A stretch of DNA of 64,000 nt from JAGQRJ01 sp041402045 (lineage in GTDB: Bacteria > Planctomycetota > J058): positions 50,637 through 114,636 of the forward strand of contig JAWKSZ010000019.1 of NCBI GenBank assembly GCA_041402045.1. Reading direction: 5' to 3'. Position numbers and translations under genes: made by a program. Under the pieces are notes generated by a model. It saw nothing but the letters and a program-made list of their open reading frames with translations, ran no database searches and was not told the DNA's origin. This document shows, piece after piece, positions 31,878 through 40,195 of the stretch; position 1 is the stretch's first letter; each line of letters opens with the position of its first letter.

Positions 31878-33989
31878 CTAGGTTCGGGCCGGTTCGACGA
31901 TCTCTGAGCGCAGGTCCACGTCGGAGTCGAGGTCCATGCGGGTCTCGCCCCCGGGGGCGGCGGCGCCGCGGGGCGCCAGGGTCGGGAGCGCGTCCGAGGA
32001 GCCGCGGTCCGGCGCCGCGGGCTCCGCGTCCTCGTCGGGCGCCTCGGGCCCGGGGGTCTCCCCGCCCTCCTCGCCCTCTTCATCGACCGAGGAGGTGCGG
32101 TATTGCCGGGTCCAGCAGGTGTCCTCGTCGGTGGTCTGCTGCGCGGCGAGCTCGCCTCCGCTCACCGAGAGCTGGTTGCGCCCGTGGGCCTGGTTCCAGG
32201 GGGCTTCGTGCGGGAGCACGCGGGCCAGCTCGGCCAGGGAGGTGACCCCGAGCGCCGCCAGGTCGAGGCCGGCCTCGATCAAGGTCGGGAGCTTGAGCTC
32301 CTGCTGCAGCGCGCCCCACAGCACCCGGGGCTGAGGGTCCTCCAGCAGGCGGACCCGCAGGGCGTCGGAGGCGAGGATCGGCTCGAGCAGGGGCCGGCGC
32401 CCGGCGTAGCCCGTGTCGGCGCAGACCTCACAGCCCCCGGCGCGGTAGATCGCGTGGTCCAGGAACACCTGCGACGCGAGCTGCAGCTGCCGGACCTCGG
32501 GAGAGGTCCCCTGGGCTACGTCGGTGTCGAGCTCCCGGCACTCCGCGCAGAGCTCGCGCACCGTGCGCACGTTGACCACCGCCACCAGGTGCGTGGCCAG
32601 GTCCAGGGCGCTCACCCCTTGCTTGCGCAGGCGCGTCAGCGCCTCCAGGCAGCCGGAGCCGCCGTAGGCGGCGTAGACCTTGACCCCGCGCGCGACGGCG
32701 TCCAGGGCCCGGGTCAGGGTCTCGGGGTCCTCGAGGGAGAGCGCGATCGCCTCGGGCTCGAGGTCCAGGGCCGCCGCGGCGGCGGTCGCCGGGAAGCGCA
32801 CGACCCCGGGCACGGCGTCGGTCCCGGGCAGCGCGTTGAACAGGCGCTCGTGGTGCCCGCGCGCGTCGTGGAGCACGCTCTGCAGCACGTGCACCGCGTC
32901 GCGGAGCTTGGGGGCCACGAACAGGCATAGCCCGGCGGACGGGCGCAGCACGCGGCGCTGGAGCACGTCGCGCACCGCGCCCGGGACGCCCAGGTCGGCG
33001 AGGGAGCGCACCCGGTCGCCGCAGGCGCAGGCCACGCGGACGCAGGGCCCGAACAGCCCCTCCGCGCTCCACACCCGCACGCCTCGCTGGCGGCGGAAGT
33101 CGGCGGAGGCGGGGTCCTCCAGCCAAGCGAGCAGCGCCTCGGCGAAGCCCTCGACCAGGTCGGGGCGCCGGCGCACGACGCCCTCGACCCGCAGCCACAC
33201 CCGGGTCGCGCAGGCCGACGACTCCAGGAGCAGCTCCGTGGCGTGGGAGGCCTCCGCCGCCTGCAGCAGGCGCTGGATCTCGTTGCTGCGCACGTCGGGG
33301 GTGCACTCGCCGGCGACCCGCGGCACCCGGGCGGTGGTGTGGGAGATCCAGGCCCCGCTCGCGATCACGAAGCGCGGCTCTTCGCCGAGGCGGTGGGTCA
33401 GCTCGGCGATCTGATCGAGCTGGGTCAGCTCCTGGATCGCGACCACCGGACCCTGCTGCCCGCGGAGCGGGACCCAGCGCGATTCGCCGCCCGCCGGAAC
33501 GTGGTCTCCCAGGACCTCGGCCACGGCGTCGTGCTGGAGCACGTCCAGGTAGTGGCGCTCGGCCTCGATGGCCAGGCGCGCCTCCGGCTGGACCAGGCCC
33601 TGGCTCTCGAGCCAGGCCCAGAGGGCGCTGGCGTCGGTGACCTTGGCCCCGAGGGAGCGGTAGGCGCGCTGGACTTCGCCGCCGGTGAGCCGCCCGCGCA
33701 GGCGGAGGAACTCGCCCAGGGGCAGGGGCAGCCCGGCTCGCTGCAGGGTCTGAGCCAGGGTCAGGTGGTCGCAGTAGCCCAGCTCCACGAACACGTCGCC
33801 CAGCCACCGCAGCGTGCTGAGCCGATCTGCGACGCGCTGGGCGCGCTCGGCTTGCCGCGCGACCACGACGCCGAGGTCGACCAACAGGGTGGCCAACTGG
33901 TCGTCCGAGGGCGCGGCGATCGCCAGGCGCGCCCGCAGCTCGTCGGCCTTCAGGCCGTCGAGGCGTCGACTTGCGCTCTGATCGGGCAT
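31878..33989 (-). CDS. Highly degenerate PilB/GspE-like protein without a P-loop
   Basis: A 703-residue protein, paralogous to the next gene downstream. It shares LSTLRWLGDVFVELGYC (residues about 58-73, compare RPRWLGDVLIDLGYC) and the zinc site C481/C484/C520/C523 (CAEC, CEVCADTGYAGR). At the Walker A position the sequence is LCLFVAPKLRDA (about 354-365), with no G-x4-GK-S/T. The catalytic Asp/Glu region is also lost. The C-terminal ~90 residues are acidic and disordered (SSVDEEGEEGGETPGPE). It may act as a regulatory partner of the downstream protein. ATG 33989 follows a GGAGGAA ribosome site. It is the first gene after a sigma-28-type promoter. Confidence 0.7.
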   Translation of the reverse strand: MPDQSASRRLDGLKADELRARLAIAAPSDDQLATLLVDLGVVVARQAERAQRVADRLSTLRWLGDVFVELGYCDHLTLAQTLQRAGLPLPLGEFLRLRGRLTGGEVQRAYRSLGAKVTDASALWAWLESQGLVQPEARLAIEAERHYLDVLQHDAVAEVLGDHVPAGGESRWVPLRGQQGPVVAIQELTQLDQIAELTHRLGEEPRFVIASGAWISHTTARVPRVAGECTPDVRSNEIQRLLQAAEASHATELLLESSACATRVWLRVEGVVRRRPDLVEGFAEALLAWLEDPASADFRRQRGVRVWSAEGLFGPCVRVACACGDRVRSLADLGVPGAVRDVLQRRVLRPSAGLCLFVAPKLRDAVHVLQSVLHDARGHHERLFNALPGTDAVPGVVRFPATAAAAALDLEPEAIALSLEDPETLTRALDAVARGVKVYAAYGGSGCLEALTRLRKQGVSALDLATHLVAVVNVRTVRELCAECRELDTDVAQGTSPEVRQLQLASQVFLDHAIYRAGGCEVCADTGYAGRRPLLEPILASDALRVRLLEDPQPRVLWGALQQELKLPTLIEAGLDLAALGVTSLAELARVLPHEAPWNQAHGRNQLSVSGGELAAQQTTDEDTCWTRQYRTSSVDEEGEEGGETPGPEAPDEDAEPAAPDRGSSDALPTLAPRGAAAPGGETRMDLDSDVDLRSEIVEPART

Positions 33990-34006
33990 GCCTTCCTCCA
34001 GCTCCA

Positions 34007-34034
34007 GGTTCGGGCCGAATCCGGCGGGGATTAG
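34007..34034 (-). promoter_or_regulatory. Sigma-28-type promoter for the PilB-like/HDOD operon
   Basis: On the minus strand CTAA (34034-34031), 16 bases, then CCCGAACC (34014-34007), 18 bases before the ATG. The geometry is the same as at 35031, 37297 and 51150, and matches the TAAA-N15-GCCGATAA consensus of FliA promoters. Confidence 0.65.
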
Positions 34035-34071
34035 GGGCGAAGCGCGACGAGCGGCCCGCCCACACGAGCGA

Positions 34072-34099
34072 GGCTCGCCGCGGAGTTCCGCGGCGAGCC
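34072..34099 (-). terminator. Hairpin downstream of flagellin
   Basis: Perfect 12-bp stem GGCTCGCCGCGG / CCGCGGCGAGCC with a four-base loop, 50 bases after the fliC stop and just before the next promoter. No U-tract follows. Confidence 0.6.
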
Positions 34100-34148
34100 A
34101 GGGTGAAGTCGGCGGCGCTCGCTGGCCTCAGGGGCCAGCTCCCTCGGC

Positions 34149-34973
34149 TTAGCGCAGGAGGGAGAGGGCGGCCTGAGGCGACTGGTTCGCCTGGGCCAGG
34201 ATCGAGACGCCCGCCTGCTGCAGGATCTGGTTGCGGGTCATCTTCGCGGTCTCGGAGGCGACGTCCACGTCGCGGATCCGCGACTCCGAGGCCACCAGGT
34301 TCTCGACCTGCACCGAGGTGTTGCGCATGGCCGACTCGAGGCGGTTCTGCGCGGCACCGAGGCTGGCGCGGGTGGTCGAGACCGTGTCGATCGCGGTGTC
34401 GAGGGCAGTGATCGCGGCCGCCTGGTCACCGGTCGAGCCAATGTCGAGGGCCGCGATCCCGAGGCCCGTCGCGGTGCTGTCCACCGTGGCGATATCGATC
34501 GTGTCCGTGCCCGCGGTGGTCCCCGCGCCGACCTGGAGGGTGATCGTCGAGGCCGCGTTGTTCAGCGCGATCCCGTTGAACTCGGTCACGTTGGCGACGC
34601 GGGTCACCTCGGCCTGCAGCGCGGCGAACTCGGTCTGCAGGTTGTCCTGGTCCGCCGCCGAGAAGGTGCCGTTGCTGGCCTCGACCGCGAGCTCCCGCAT
34701 GCGGGTCAGCATGGAGTGGGTCTCGTTGAGCGCGCCTTCCGAGGTCTGGACGAGCGAAATGCCGTCCTGGGTGTTGCGGTTGGCTTGCTCGAGGCTGCGG
34801 GTGCGGGCGCGCATGCGCTCGCTGATACCGAGGCCGCCGGCGTCGTCGCCCGCGCGGACGATCCGCAGGCCGGAGGACAGACGCTCGAAGGACTTTTGCA
34901 GGCCGCCCTGGCTGAGGGCGAGGTTCTTCTGAGCACTGATCGAAGCGGTGTTGGTGTTAACGACGAGGGCCAT
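34149..34973 (-). CDS. fliC: Flagellin FliC
   Basis: A 274-residue flagellin. The conserved N-terminal D0/D1 helix region (NTASISAQKNLALSQGGLQK, RLSSGLRIVRAGDDAGGLGI) and the C-terminal region (RNTSVQVENLVASESRIRDVD, QILQQAGVSILAQANQSPQ) are complete. The variable centre is short (about 60 residues), so the filament surface is minimal. It is the only flagellin in the window. An AAGGAGAG site lies eight bases before ATG 34973. A FliA-type promoter and a strong downstream hairpin make it a single-gene unit. FliS (56420) is the expected chaperone. Confidence 0.97.
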   Translation of the reverse strand: MALVVNTNTASISAQKNLALSQGGLQKSFERLSSGLRIVRAGDDAGGLGISERMRARTRSLEQANRNTQDGISLVQTSEGALNETHSMLTRMRELAVEASNGTFSAADQDNLQTEFAALQAEVTRVANVTEFNGIALNNAASTITLQVGAGTTAGTDTIDIATVDSTATGLGIAALDIGSTGDQAAAITALDTAIDTVSTTRASLGAAQNRLESAMRNTSVQVENLVASESRIRDVDVASETAKMTRNQILQQAGVSILAQANQSPQAALSLLR

Positions 34974-35030
34974 GGGGTTCTCTCCTTTGTTTGGCTTTCA
35001 AGAGGAGGTTGTCGCCTCCGTCCAGAGTGA

Positions 35031-35058
35031 TCCTCGGGTCGCCCTGAATTCCGATTAG
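35031..35058 (-). promoter_or_regulatory. Sigma-28-type promoter for flagellin
   Basis: Minus strand: CTAA (35058-35055), 16 bases, CCCGAGGA (35038-35031); leader of about 50 bases to fliC. It matches the flgM promoter at 51150 in all -35 bases and most of the -10. Confidence 0.7.
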
Positions 35059-35456
35059 TGGAAAAAGTGGGGGACGGCGCGATCTGGGCGGTTTCGTGGG
35101 GGAATCGTGGGGGCGAGGGCGGGCGCGTGGGCCTAAGGCGCTGTGCTGCAGGCGGTTGTGGGCGACGCCGCGGGGGGCGGCTGTGCCTAGGAGCGCCCGA
35201 GCGTGAGCTCCGCCCGCGCCGGAGCGCTGCGGTGGGAGTTTTGAACCGCCAAGACCGCCAAGGGCGCCAAGGTTCGGGGGTGCGGGAGCGTGCTGCGTCG
35301 GCGTGGATCTCTCGCTCCGTGCCCGCGCCACCCCCCGCTGGCTCAACGCCCTGCACGACGTCCTGCAGGAGTCGCGCTCATGGGTCGCGGCCCGCGTGGG
35401 TGCACACGAGCTCCGCCCGCGCGGGGCGCGCGGGCGGGTCGAGCTCGAGTACACGA
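35059..35456. other. Intergenic stretch upstream of fliC, downstream of motB
   Basis: No gene can be supported. Short open frames here have no recognisable content. It holds a CGCCAAGG-type repeat (35244-35272) and a GC-rich palindrome at about 35413-35437 (CCGCCCGCGC / GCGCGCGGGCGG) next to the motB terminator. Confidence 0.5.
35244..35272. repeat. CGCCAAGG-type intergenic repeat
   Basis: AACCGCCAAGACCGCCAAGG followed by GCGCCAAGG; a single-arm relative of the longer repeats at 21165 and 37443. Confidence 0.65.
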
Positions 35457-35484
35457 AGCCGGCCGCCCTGGAGGGCGGCCGGCT
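35457..35484 (-). terminator. Hairpin downstream of motB
   Basis: Perfect 12-bp stem AGCCGGCCGCCC / GGGCGGCCGGCT, loop TGGA (plus strand), 27 bases after the motB stop. No U-tract. Confidence 0.6.
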
Positions 35485-35510
35485 GGGTTCGGGGGGGAGC
35501 GCGCGGGCTG

Positions 35511-36251
35511 TTAGCGCAGCATCTTTTGGGCGAGGCCCTTGCGCACGATCACGACCTCCAGGGCCTCGCTGTCCTTGGCGGTCTTGCCCCGGGGGACTTC
35601 CCCCTGGGCGCCGTAGAACAGGAACTCGGGGGGGAGGCGGTGCTGCTTGGCGAAGTAGCGGCCGACGGCCGCCGCCCGGGCGGCGTTGCGCTCGAAGGCG
35701 CTGGCGAGGAGGTTGGCCTCGCGAGGGTTGCTCTCGGCGTTGAGCATGACCGGACCGCGCAGGGTGCGCAGGACCGCGCCCAGGCGGTCCAGGAGCCGGC
35801 GCCCCTGGGGCGCGATCTTGACGCTGCGCTTGCCGAACAGCACGTCGGCCTCGACGTGCACCACGAGCCCGCGGTTCTCCACGCCGAGCTTGACCCCTTC
35901 GGTCAGCCCGTCGGACTCGAGGATCGCCTGCAGCCGGCGCTTCACCTCGCGCATGTCCTGGTAGTCCTTCTCGTCCTCGGCGGCCTCGTTGACCACGTTG
36001 GGGAAGATCGGGGCGTAGCGCCAGGAGTCCGGGTCCACGTGCTGGCTGGGGTCGGTCTCGGCGGTGAGCTCGCTCGAGCCGCGGAACGAGTTGCCGAACG
36101 ACTTCTTGGCCTGCGACAGCTTCTTGAGGTCGACCTGGCTGATCGAGTAGAGCACCACGAAGAACGCGAACAGGAGCGTAATGAAGTCGGCGTAGGAGAC
36201 GAGCCAGCGCTCATGGTTCTCGTGCTCCTCGTGCTTGTGCTTGCGCGCCAT
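35511..36251 (-). CDS. motB: Flagellar motor stator protein MotB
   Basis: A 246-residue protein with a short basic/His-rich N-terminus and one membrane helix (WLVSYADFITLLFAFFVVLYS) carrying the proton-path Asp22. A plug-like linker and a C-terminal OmpA/peptidoglycan-binding domain follow (VLFGKRSVKIAPQGRRLLDRL; NPREANLLASAFERNAARAAAV). The usual GHTDN of the OmpA domain is NAESNPRE here, a modified binding loop. With MotA it forms the stator. ATG 36251 lies three bases after the motA stop. Confidence 0.9.
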   Translation of the reverse strand: MARKHKHEEHENHERWLVSYADFITLLFAFFVVLYSISQVDLKKLSQAKKSFGNSFRGSSELTAETDPSQHVDPDSWRYAPIFPNVVNEAAEDEKDYQDMREVKRRLQAILESDGLTEGVKLGVENRGLVVHVEADVLFGKRSVKIAPQGRRLLDRLGAVLRTLRGPVMLNAESNPREANLLASAFERNAARAAAVGRYFAKQHRLPPEFLFYGAQGEVPRGKTAKDSEALEVVIVRKGLAQKMLR

Positions 36252-36254
36252 GGC

Positions 36255-37052
36255 CTAGGCCGCCGCCGCCGCGGGCTCGCCCTTGGCTGCCTCCTGCTTC
36301 TTGCCGTCCTCCAGCGCGGCGCGCAGCTTCTCCTCGATCAGGCGCACGTTGTCGCCGGTCTGGATCGAGAGCACGCCGTTCATGAGCATCTCCTTGTGGT
36401 GCACGTCGGCCTTGGCGCGCAGCTTGAGCTTGTTGGCCATGGGCAGGAACAGGAGGTTGGCGCTGGCCACCCCGTAGACCGTGGCCACGAACGCGACGGC
36501 GATACCGCCACCGAGCTTGCTGGGGTCGTCGAGGTTCTCCATGACGTGAATCAGACCGAGCACCGCGCCGAGAATGCCCACGGTCGGGGCGAAGCCGCCG
36601 GCGGACTCGTAGATCTTGGCCACGCGCCCGGCGCGCTCCTCCTCGACGTCGATCGAGGTCTCGAGGGTGGTCTGGACCTGCTTGGGGTCGGTCCCGTCCA
36701 CGGCCATCCACAGGGCCTGCTTGAGGAACGGGTCCTCCGCCTCCTCGGCGTCCTGCTCGAGGGCGATCAAGCCGTCCTTCCGCGCCTTCTTGGCCAGGGT
36801 CAGGATGTGCTGGATCTCGTGCTCGTGGTCGTGGGCCGGCTCGAACACCACGAACTTCGCGGCCTTGGCGGCCTGGATCACGTCCTTGAGCGAGAACGCC
36901 ATGACGCAGGCGCCCAGGGTGCCGCCGAGCACGATCAGGGCGGCGGTGGGCTGCGCGATCGAGCTCACGTGGCCGCCCTCGAGCACCTGCCCGAGGAGGA
37001 CCGAGGCGATCGCAATGATCAACCCTGCGACCGAGGCGATATCCAGCTTCAC
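36255..37052 (-). CDS. motA: Flagellar motor stator protein MotA
   Basis: A 265-residue protein with four membrane helices. IASVAGLIIAIASVLLGQVLEGG and AALIVLGGTLGACVMAFS form the first pair. The conserved YESAGGFAPTVGILGAVLGLIHVMENL and GIAVAFVATVYGVASANLLFLPMANKLK form the second. These are the channel-lining regions of MotA. The cytoplasmic loop contains the charged FliG-contact region. It overlaps flbD by four bases at its ATG. Its last ~20 residues are Ala-rich. Confidence 0.95.
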   Translation of the reverse strand: MKLDIASVAGLIIAIASVLLGQVLEGGHVSSIAQPTAALIVLGGTLGACVMAFSLKDVIQAAKAAKFVVFEPAHDHEHEIQHILTLAKKARKDGLIALEQDAEEAEDPFLKQALWMAVDGTDPKQVQTTLETSIDVEEERAGRVAKIYESAGGFAPTVGILGAVLGLIHVMENLDDPSKLGGGIAVAFVATVYGVASANLLFLPMANKLKLRAKADVHHKEMLMNGVLSIQTGDNVRLIEEKLRAALEDGKKQEAAKGEPAAAAA

Positions 37053-37276
37053 AGGCCTTCTCCAGACTCACGCCAGGCGCGCATGCCCACCCCGGCGGCC
37101 CCCACCGCGGCGCGGTAGGCGAGCACCAGGCGGGCGAGCTCGGCCATGGGTTCCTTGACCACGAGCTTCTCGGAGGTCACGAGGGTCACGATCGTGTCCG
37201 GGGCCTCTTCGACCCACTGCACCAGATCGGGGTTGAGCAGGAGCTCTTTCCCGTTGAGCCGCGTCACCGGAATCAT
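37049..37276 (-). CDS. flbD: FlbD-family flagellar protein (small)
   Basis: A 75-residue protein: MIPVTRLNGKELLLNPDLVQWVEEAPDTIV (in part) matches the small FlbD/SwrD family found directly upstream of motA in many bacteria. In Bacillus, SwrD increases motor torque. This is not the Caulobacter sigma-54 activator of the same name. ATG 37276 has a GGAGGAGG site upstream. It is the first gene of flbD-motA-motB. Confidence 0.85.
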   Translation of the reverse strand: MIPVTRLNGKELLLNPDLVQWVEEAPDTIVTLVTSEKLVVKEPMAELARLVLAYRAAVGAAGVGMRAWRESGEGL

Positions 37277-37296
37277 GCGCCGCCTCCTCCCCCTCA

Positions 37297-37324
37297 GGTT
37301 CGGCCCGAATCCCCGGGCGGTTAG
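37297..37324 (-). promoter_or_regulatory. Sigma-28-type promoter for flbD-motA-motB
   Basis: Minus strand: CTAA (37324-37321), 16 bases, GCCGAACC (37304-37297), 20 bases before the ATG. The spacer shares ATTCGG with the promoter at 34007. Confidence 0.65.
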
Positions 37325-37702
37325 GGCCGATCTCCGCCAGCCCCAGCGGCGCTGCGGGCGCGCGGCGTAGCCCGGAGAGCACACGGGAGCGCGTGCCGGG
37401 TCGTCCGCTCAACGTCGTGAAGGCTGGTGCGAGAGAATCGAAAACCGCCAAGGACGCCAAGGACGCCAAGGGCTCCGCTGGTTCGGTCTCTTCCCGCGGC
37501 AGGAACAGTGAGGGAGGAGCTCTATCCCTCCCTCACCCCAACTCGGAGGTCAGCAGGAGGCCGGGTCAGCGGAGCCTTGGCGTCCTTGGCGTCCTTGGCG
37601 GTTCAGATCCAGCGTCCTGCTGGTTCAGATGCACGGCGCCTCCGCGCCTCCGCGTCAAACCGGCCTGCAGGCACGCTCCGTAGGGCGCCGCGGGGACGGG
37701 AC
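37325..37702. other. Intergenic stretch between flbD and the sensor kinase gene
   Basis: No gene is seen. Most of it is the inverted repeat at 37443-37603. The rest is GC-rich sequence without clear signals, lying downstream of the kinase gene and upstream of the flbD promoter, so transcription termination is the likely role. Confidence 0.45.
37443..37603. repeat. Long inverted repeat with CGCCAAGGA arms
   Basis: The left arm 37443-37480 (AACCGCCAAGGACGCCAAGG... ending CTCCGCTG) and right arm 37567-37603 (CAGCGGAGCC... ending GGCGGTT) are reverse complements apart from one extra base. About 86 bases separate them. The right arm is identical to 21165-21201. The structure resembles dispersed non-autonomous palindromic elements or two-sided terminators. 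Confidence 0.75.
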
Positions 37703-38839
37703 TCAACGCGGCCGCGGGACGCGGCTCGTGGCGCGCAGGGCGCGGAGGCCGCTCGAGGGGCCCTCGACGGGCACCCGCAGGCGGAAGCAGGACCCCTCGC
37801 CCAGCGCGCTCGTGAGGCGCACCGTGCCGCCGTGGGCCTCGGCGATCGCCTTGACCACCGAGAGCCCGATCCCCGAGCCCGGGAGCCGGCGCACGGCCTG
37901 GGAGGTCTCGCTGCGGTAGAACTGCTCGAACACCCGGGGCTGGTCCTCGTCCGAGATCCCCATGCCCTTGTCGCTCACGCTGACCTCGAGCACGGTGTCC
38001 AGGCGCTGCACGTCGATCTGCACGTCGGCCCCGGCGGGGGAGTACTTGATCGCGTTGTCGACCAGGTTCCGGATCGCGCGGGCCAGGCGGCCCACGTCGG
38101 CGTAGACCGGGGGCAGGCTGGGCTGGATCCGCAGGCGGATCGAGGCGTCGGGCTTGGTCATGCGCAGCACGTCGGCCACGTCCTCCACGAGCTGGCCCAC
38201 GTCCACGTCCTCGAGGTTCAGCTCCACCGACTTGCCCTCGAGCCGCGAGGCGTCGAGCAGGTCGTGGACCAGGGTCATGACCAGCTGGCCCTCGCGCAGC
38301 GCCTTCTCCAGGTAGCGCCGCCGGCGCGGGTTGGCCTCGCCGTCGAGCATGAGCTCGAGGTAGCCCAGGACGCCGGACATGCTGTTGCGGATCTCGTGGG
38401 ACGCCAGCGAGAGGACCGTGCGCTGGTTGCGCTCGCGCTCGTCGCGCTTGGCCAGCTCGCGGTTGGGGGTCATGTCCTGGATCACGACTACCACGAACTG
38501 GGTCTCCTGCAGCCCCTGGCGCAGCATGGAGCCCGAGATCCCCACCGGGAGCTTGGCGCCGGTCCCCAGCTCGAGGTCGATCTGGCGCGGGAGCGCGAAC
38601 CCGACCTGGGTCACCTCGGTGACCACGTCGGCCAGGAGCCGGGTCAGGGGGCACTCCTCGGCGTCGTGGGCCGGGTCCACCATGGGGTCCGTGCGGGCGC
38701 CGAGGAGCATGCTCGCGGTGCGGTTCTGGAGCACGATCCGCCCGTCGAGGCTGACGACGAGCATGCCGCAGGGCGCGCACTCGAGCAGCTCGAGCAGCGC
38801 CTCGGGGTCGAGCAGGGCCTCGTGGTCGATCGCGGTCAC
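37703..38839 (-). CDS. PAS-domain sensor histidine kinase
   Basis: A 378-residue soluble kinase. Residues about 17-125 are PAS-like (CGMLVVSLDGRIVLQNRTAS). Residues about 140-205 are HisKA with phospho-acceptor His148 (SLASHEIRNSMSGVLGYLE). Residues about 245-365 are the ATPase domain (N box RNLVDNAIKYSP, G1 DKGMGI, G2 GSGIGLSVV). No membrane segment is present, so it senses a cytoplasmic signal or partner. GTG 38839 overlaps the stop of the HDOD gene. No response regulator is adjacent. Location inside the flagellar cluster and a FliA-type promoter upstream suggest a role in motility control. Confidence 0.9.
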   Translation of the reverse strand: MTAIDHEALLDPEALLELLECAPCGMLVVSLDGRIVLQNRTASMLLGARTDPMVDPAHDAEECPLTRLLADVVTEVTQVGFALPRQIDLELGTGAKLPVGISGSMLRQGLQETQFVVVVIQDMTPNRELAKRDERERNQRTVLSLASHEIRNSMSGVLGYLELMLDGEANPRRRRYLEKALREGQLVMTLVHDLLDASRLEGKSVELNLEDVDVGQLVEDVADVLRMTKPDASIRLRIQPSLPPVYADVGRLARAIRNLVDNAIKYSPAGADVQIDVQRLDTVLEVSVSDKGMGISDEDQPRVFEQFYRSETSQAVRRLPGSGIGLSVVKAIAEAHGGTVRLTSALGEGSCFRLRVPVEGPSSGLRALRATSRVPRPR

Positions 38840-39699
38840 GCAGCCCCCAGGTTGAAGAAGGACGCGGCGCCCTCGGTGAGCTCGAAGATCTGCTCGAACA
38901 GCGCGGGCAGGTCGTTCGGGGAGAGCCGCAGCCGGTCCCAGGCCTCCCGGCTGATCGACGGCACGACCTGGCCGGTCTCGCTGCTGAGCAGCACGGCGTC
39001 GACCAGGAGGTCGGCCACGTGCACGATCGAGGCCGCCATGGGGTTCTCGCGGGCGAGCTCGGGGGAGTGGTGGTGGCGCACCGCGTCGACGTGCAGCGAG
39101 GGGAGCCGCCAGCGCTGGAGCAGCGCCGCGCCGATCTGGGCGTGGGTCGTCCCCAGGATCTCGCTCTCGGCCTGGACGTCGGTCCAGCCCTCCTCGGTGA
39201 GCTGCTGGATCTCCTGGGCCTCCTGCTTGCGCCAGCCCTGGATCACCACTCGCCCCACGTCGTGCAGGAGCCCGATCAGGAAGTATTCCTCCACGTGGGG
39301 CAGGCTCAGGCGCTGGGCCAGGAGCCGCGAGGCGGCGCCGCAGGCGGTCGAGTGCTTCCAGAAGCGCACGGGGTCGTGGGGCTGAGCGTCGGTGGCGTTG
39401 AGCGAGCGCAGGAGCGTCGAGGCGAACACGACGTTCCGCACCGTGTTGAACCCCAGGACCATGACCGCGTGGGTCAGGGTCCCGATCCGCTGGGCCACGC
39501 CGAAGTAGGCGGAGTTGGCGATGCTCAGGACCTTGGAGGCGATCGCCGGGTCGCCGGCGAGGAGCCGCTCCACGTCCCGGGCGCTGGTCTCGGGGCGGGT
39601 CAGCAGCTCGTTCATGCGCACCGCGACGTGCGGCAGGGGCGGGAGGTTCCGCACGCTCTCGACGATCGCGACGGCGGGGTCGGTGGCGGGGCGCTTCAC
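38836..39699 (-). CDS. HDOD domain protein, with HD residues retained
   Basis: A 287-residue protein: LPPLPHVAVRMNELLTRPETS, LAGDPAIASKVLSIANSAYFG and HAVMVLGFNTVRNVVFAS belong to the HDOD domain. Unlike the HDOD protein at 28986, it keeps LIGLLHDVGRVV and a downstream HHH (AVRHHHSP), so a metal site may remain. It sits between a small unknown gene and the histidine kinase, overlapping both. This is typical of a signalling unit in which the HDOD protein gates kinase output. Confidence 0.85.
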   Translation of the reverse strand: MKRPATDPAVAIVESVRNLPPLPHVAVRMNELLTRPETSARDVERLLAGDPAIASKVLSIANSAYFGVAQRIGTLTHAVMVLGFNTVRNVVFASTLLRSLNATDAQPHDPVRFWKHSTACGAASRLLAQRLSLPHVEEYFLIGLLHDVGRVVIQGWRKQEAQEIQQLTEEGWTDVQAESEILGTTHAQIGAALLQRWRLPSLHVDAVRHHHSPELARENPMAASIVHVADLLVDAVLLSSETGQVVPSISREAWDRLRLSPNDLPALFEQIFELTEGAASFFNLGAA

Positions 39700-40082
39700 G
39701 CGGACACCCCCCGGTCCCGGGCGCGGCGCTGGCGCAGGAAGCGCTCGGCCTGCTCGGCGATCTGCATCATGAGCGGGTCGGACTGGTGGGGGGCGAAGGC
39801 CGCCTCGAGCTCCCGCACGAGGGCGTCGTCCTCGGCGAGCTCGGTCTCCTCGCGCCGCTGGCGCTCCGTGTCGGTCTCTCCCTCGCTCCGGCGCTTAATC
39901 GCCTTTCGCAGAACGACTTGGAACAGTCGAGTGCGCTCGTTGTCCTCCACGCTGGCCGTCCGCGGCAGGGACATGGGCAGCGGCAGCGGTTCCGGCTCAG
40001 CCACGGTGACCCCCGGGGAGGGCGTGAGGGTGGTGGGGGGGGTAGCCCCCCCCGGAGATGGCTCTGGAGGGGAAGGCATCAC
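39696..40082 (-). CDS. Unrecognised 128-residue protein in the kinase-HDOD operon
   Basis: The N-terminal ~45 residues are Pro-rich and disordered. The remainder is charged and helical (NERTRLFQVVLRKAIKRRSE; ETELAEDDALVRELEAAFAP; IAEQAERFLRQRRARD). No known domain is evident. ATG 40082 is the first start after a sigma-28-type promoter; its stop overlaps the HDOD start. It may be an adaptor for the kinase or HDOD protein, which is inference from position only. Confidence 0.55.
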   Translation of the reverse strand: MMPSPPEPSPGGATPPTTLTPSPGVTVAEPEPLPLPMSLPRTASVEDNERTRLFQVVLRKAIKRRSEGETDTERQRREETELAEDDALVRELEAAFAPHQSDPLMMQIAEQAERFLRQRRARDRGVSA

Positions 40083-40195
40083 CCGTGTCGGGATTCACAC
40101 CAGCGCGGGATGGCGCCCGCGCGCGGTCGGCAATCGATGCCGGCAACCCCTGCATGGCCTTATGCCCCTTCCGCGGACCCGAGGGTCCAGTCCTA

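Noticed and set aside
31878..31900. A CCCGAACC box at the end of the upstream PilB-like gene as a promoter for the downstream one
   Set aside because: It encodes the last codons of the upstream protein and has no CTAA or TCAA box at 15-16 bases.
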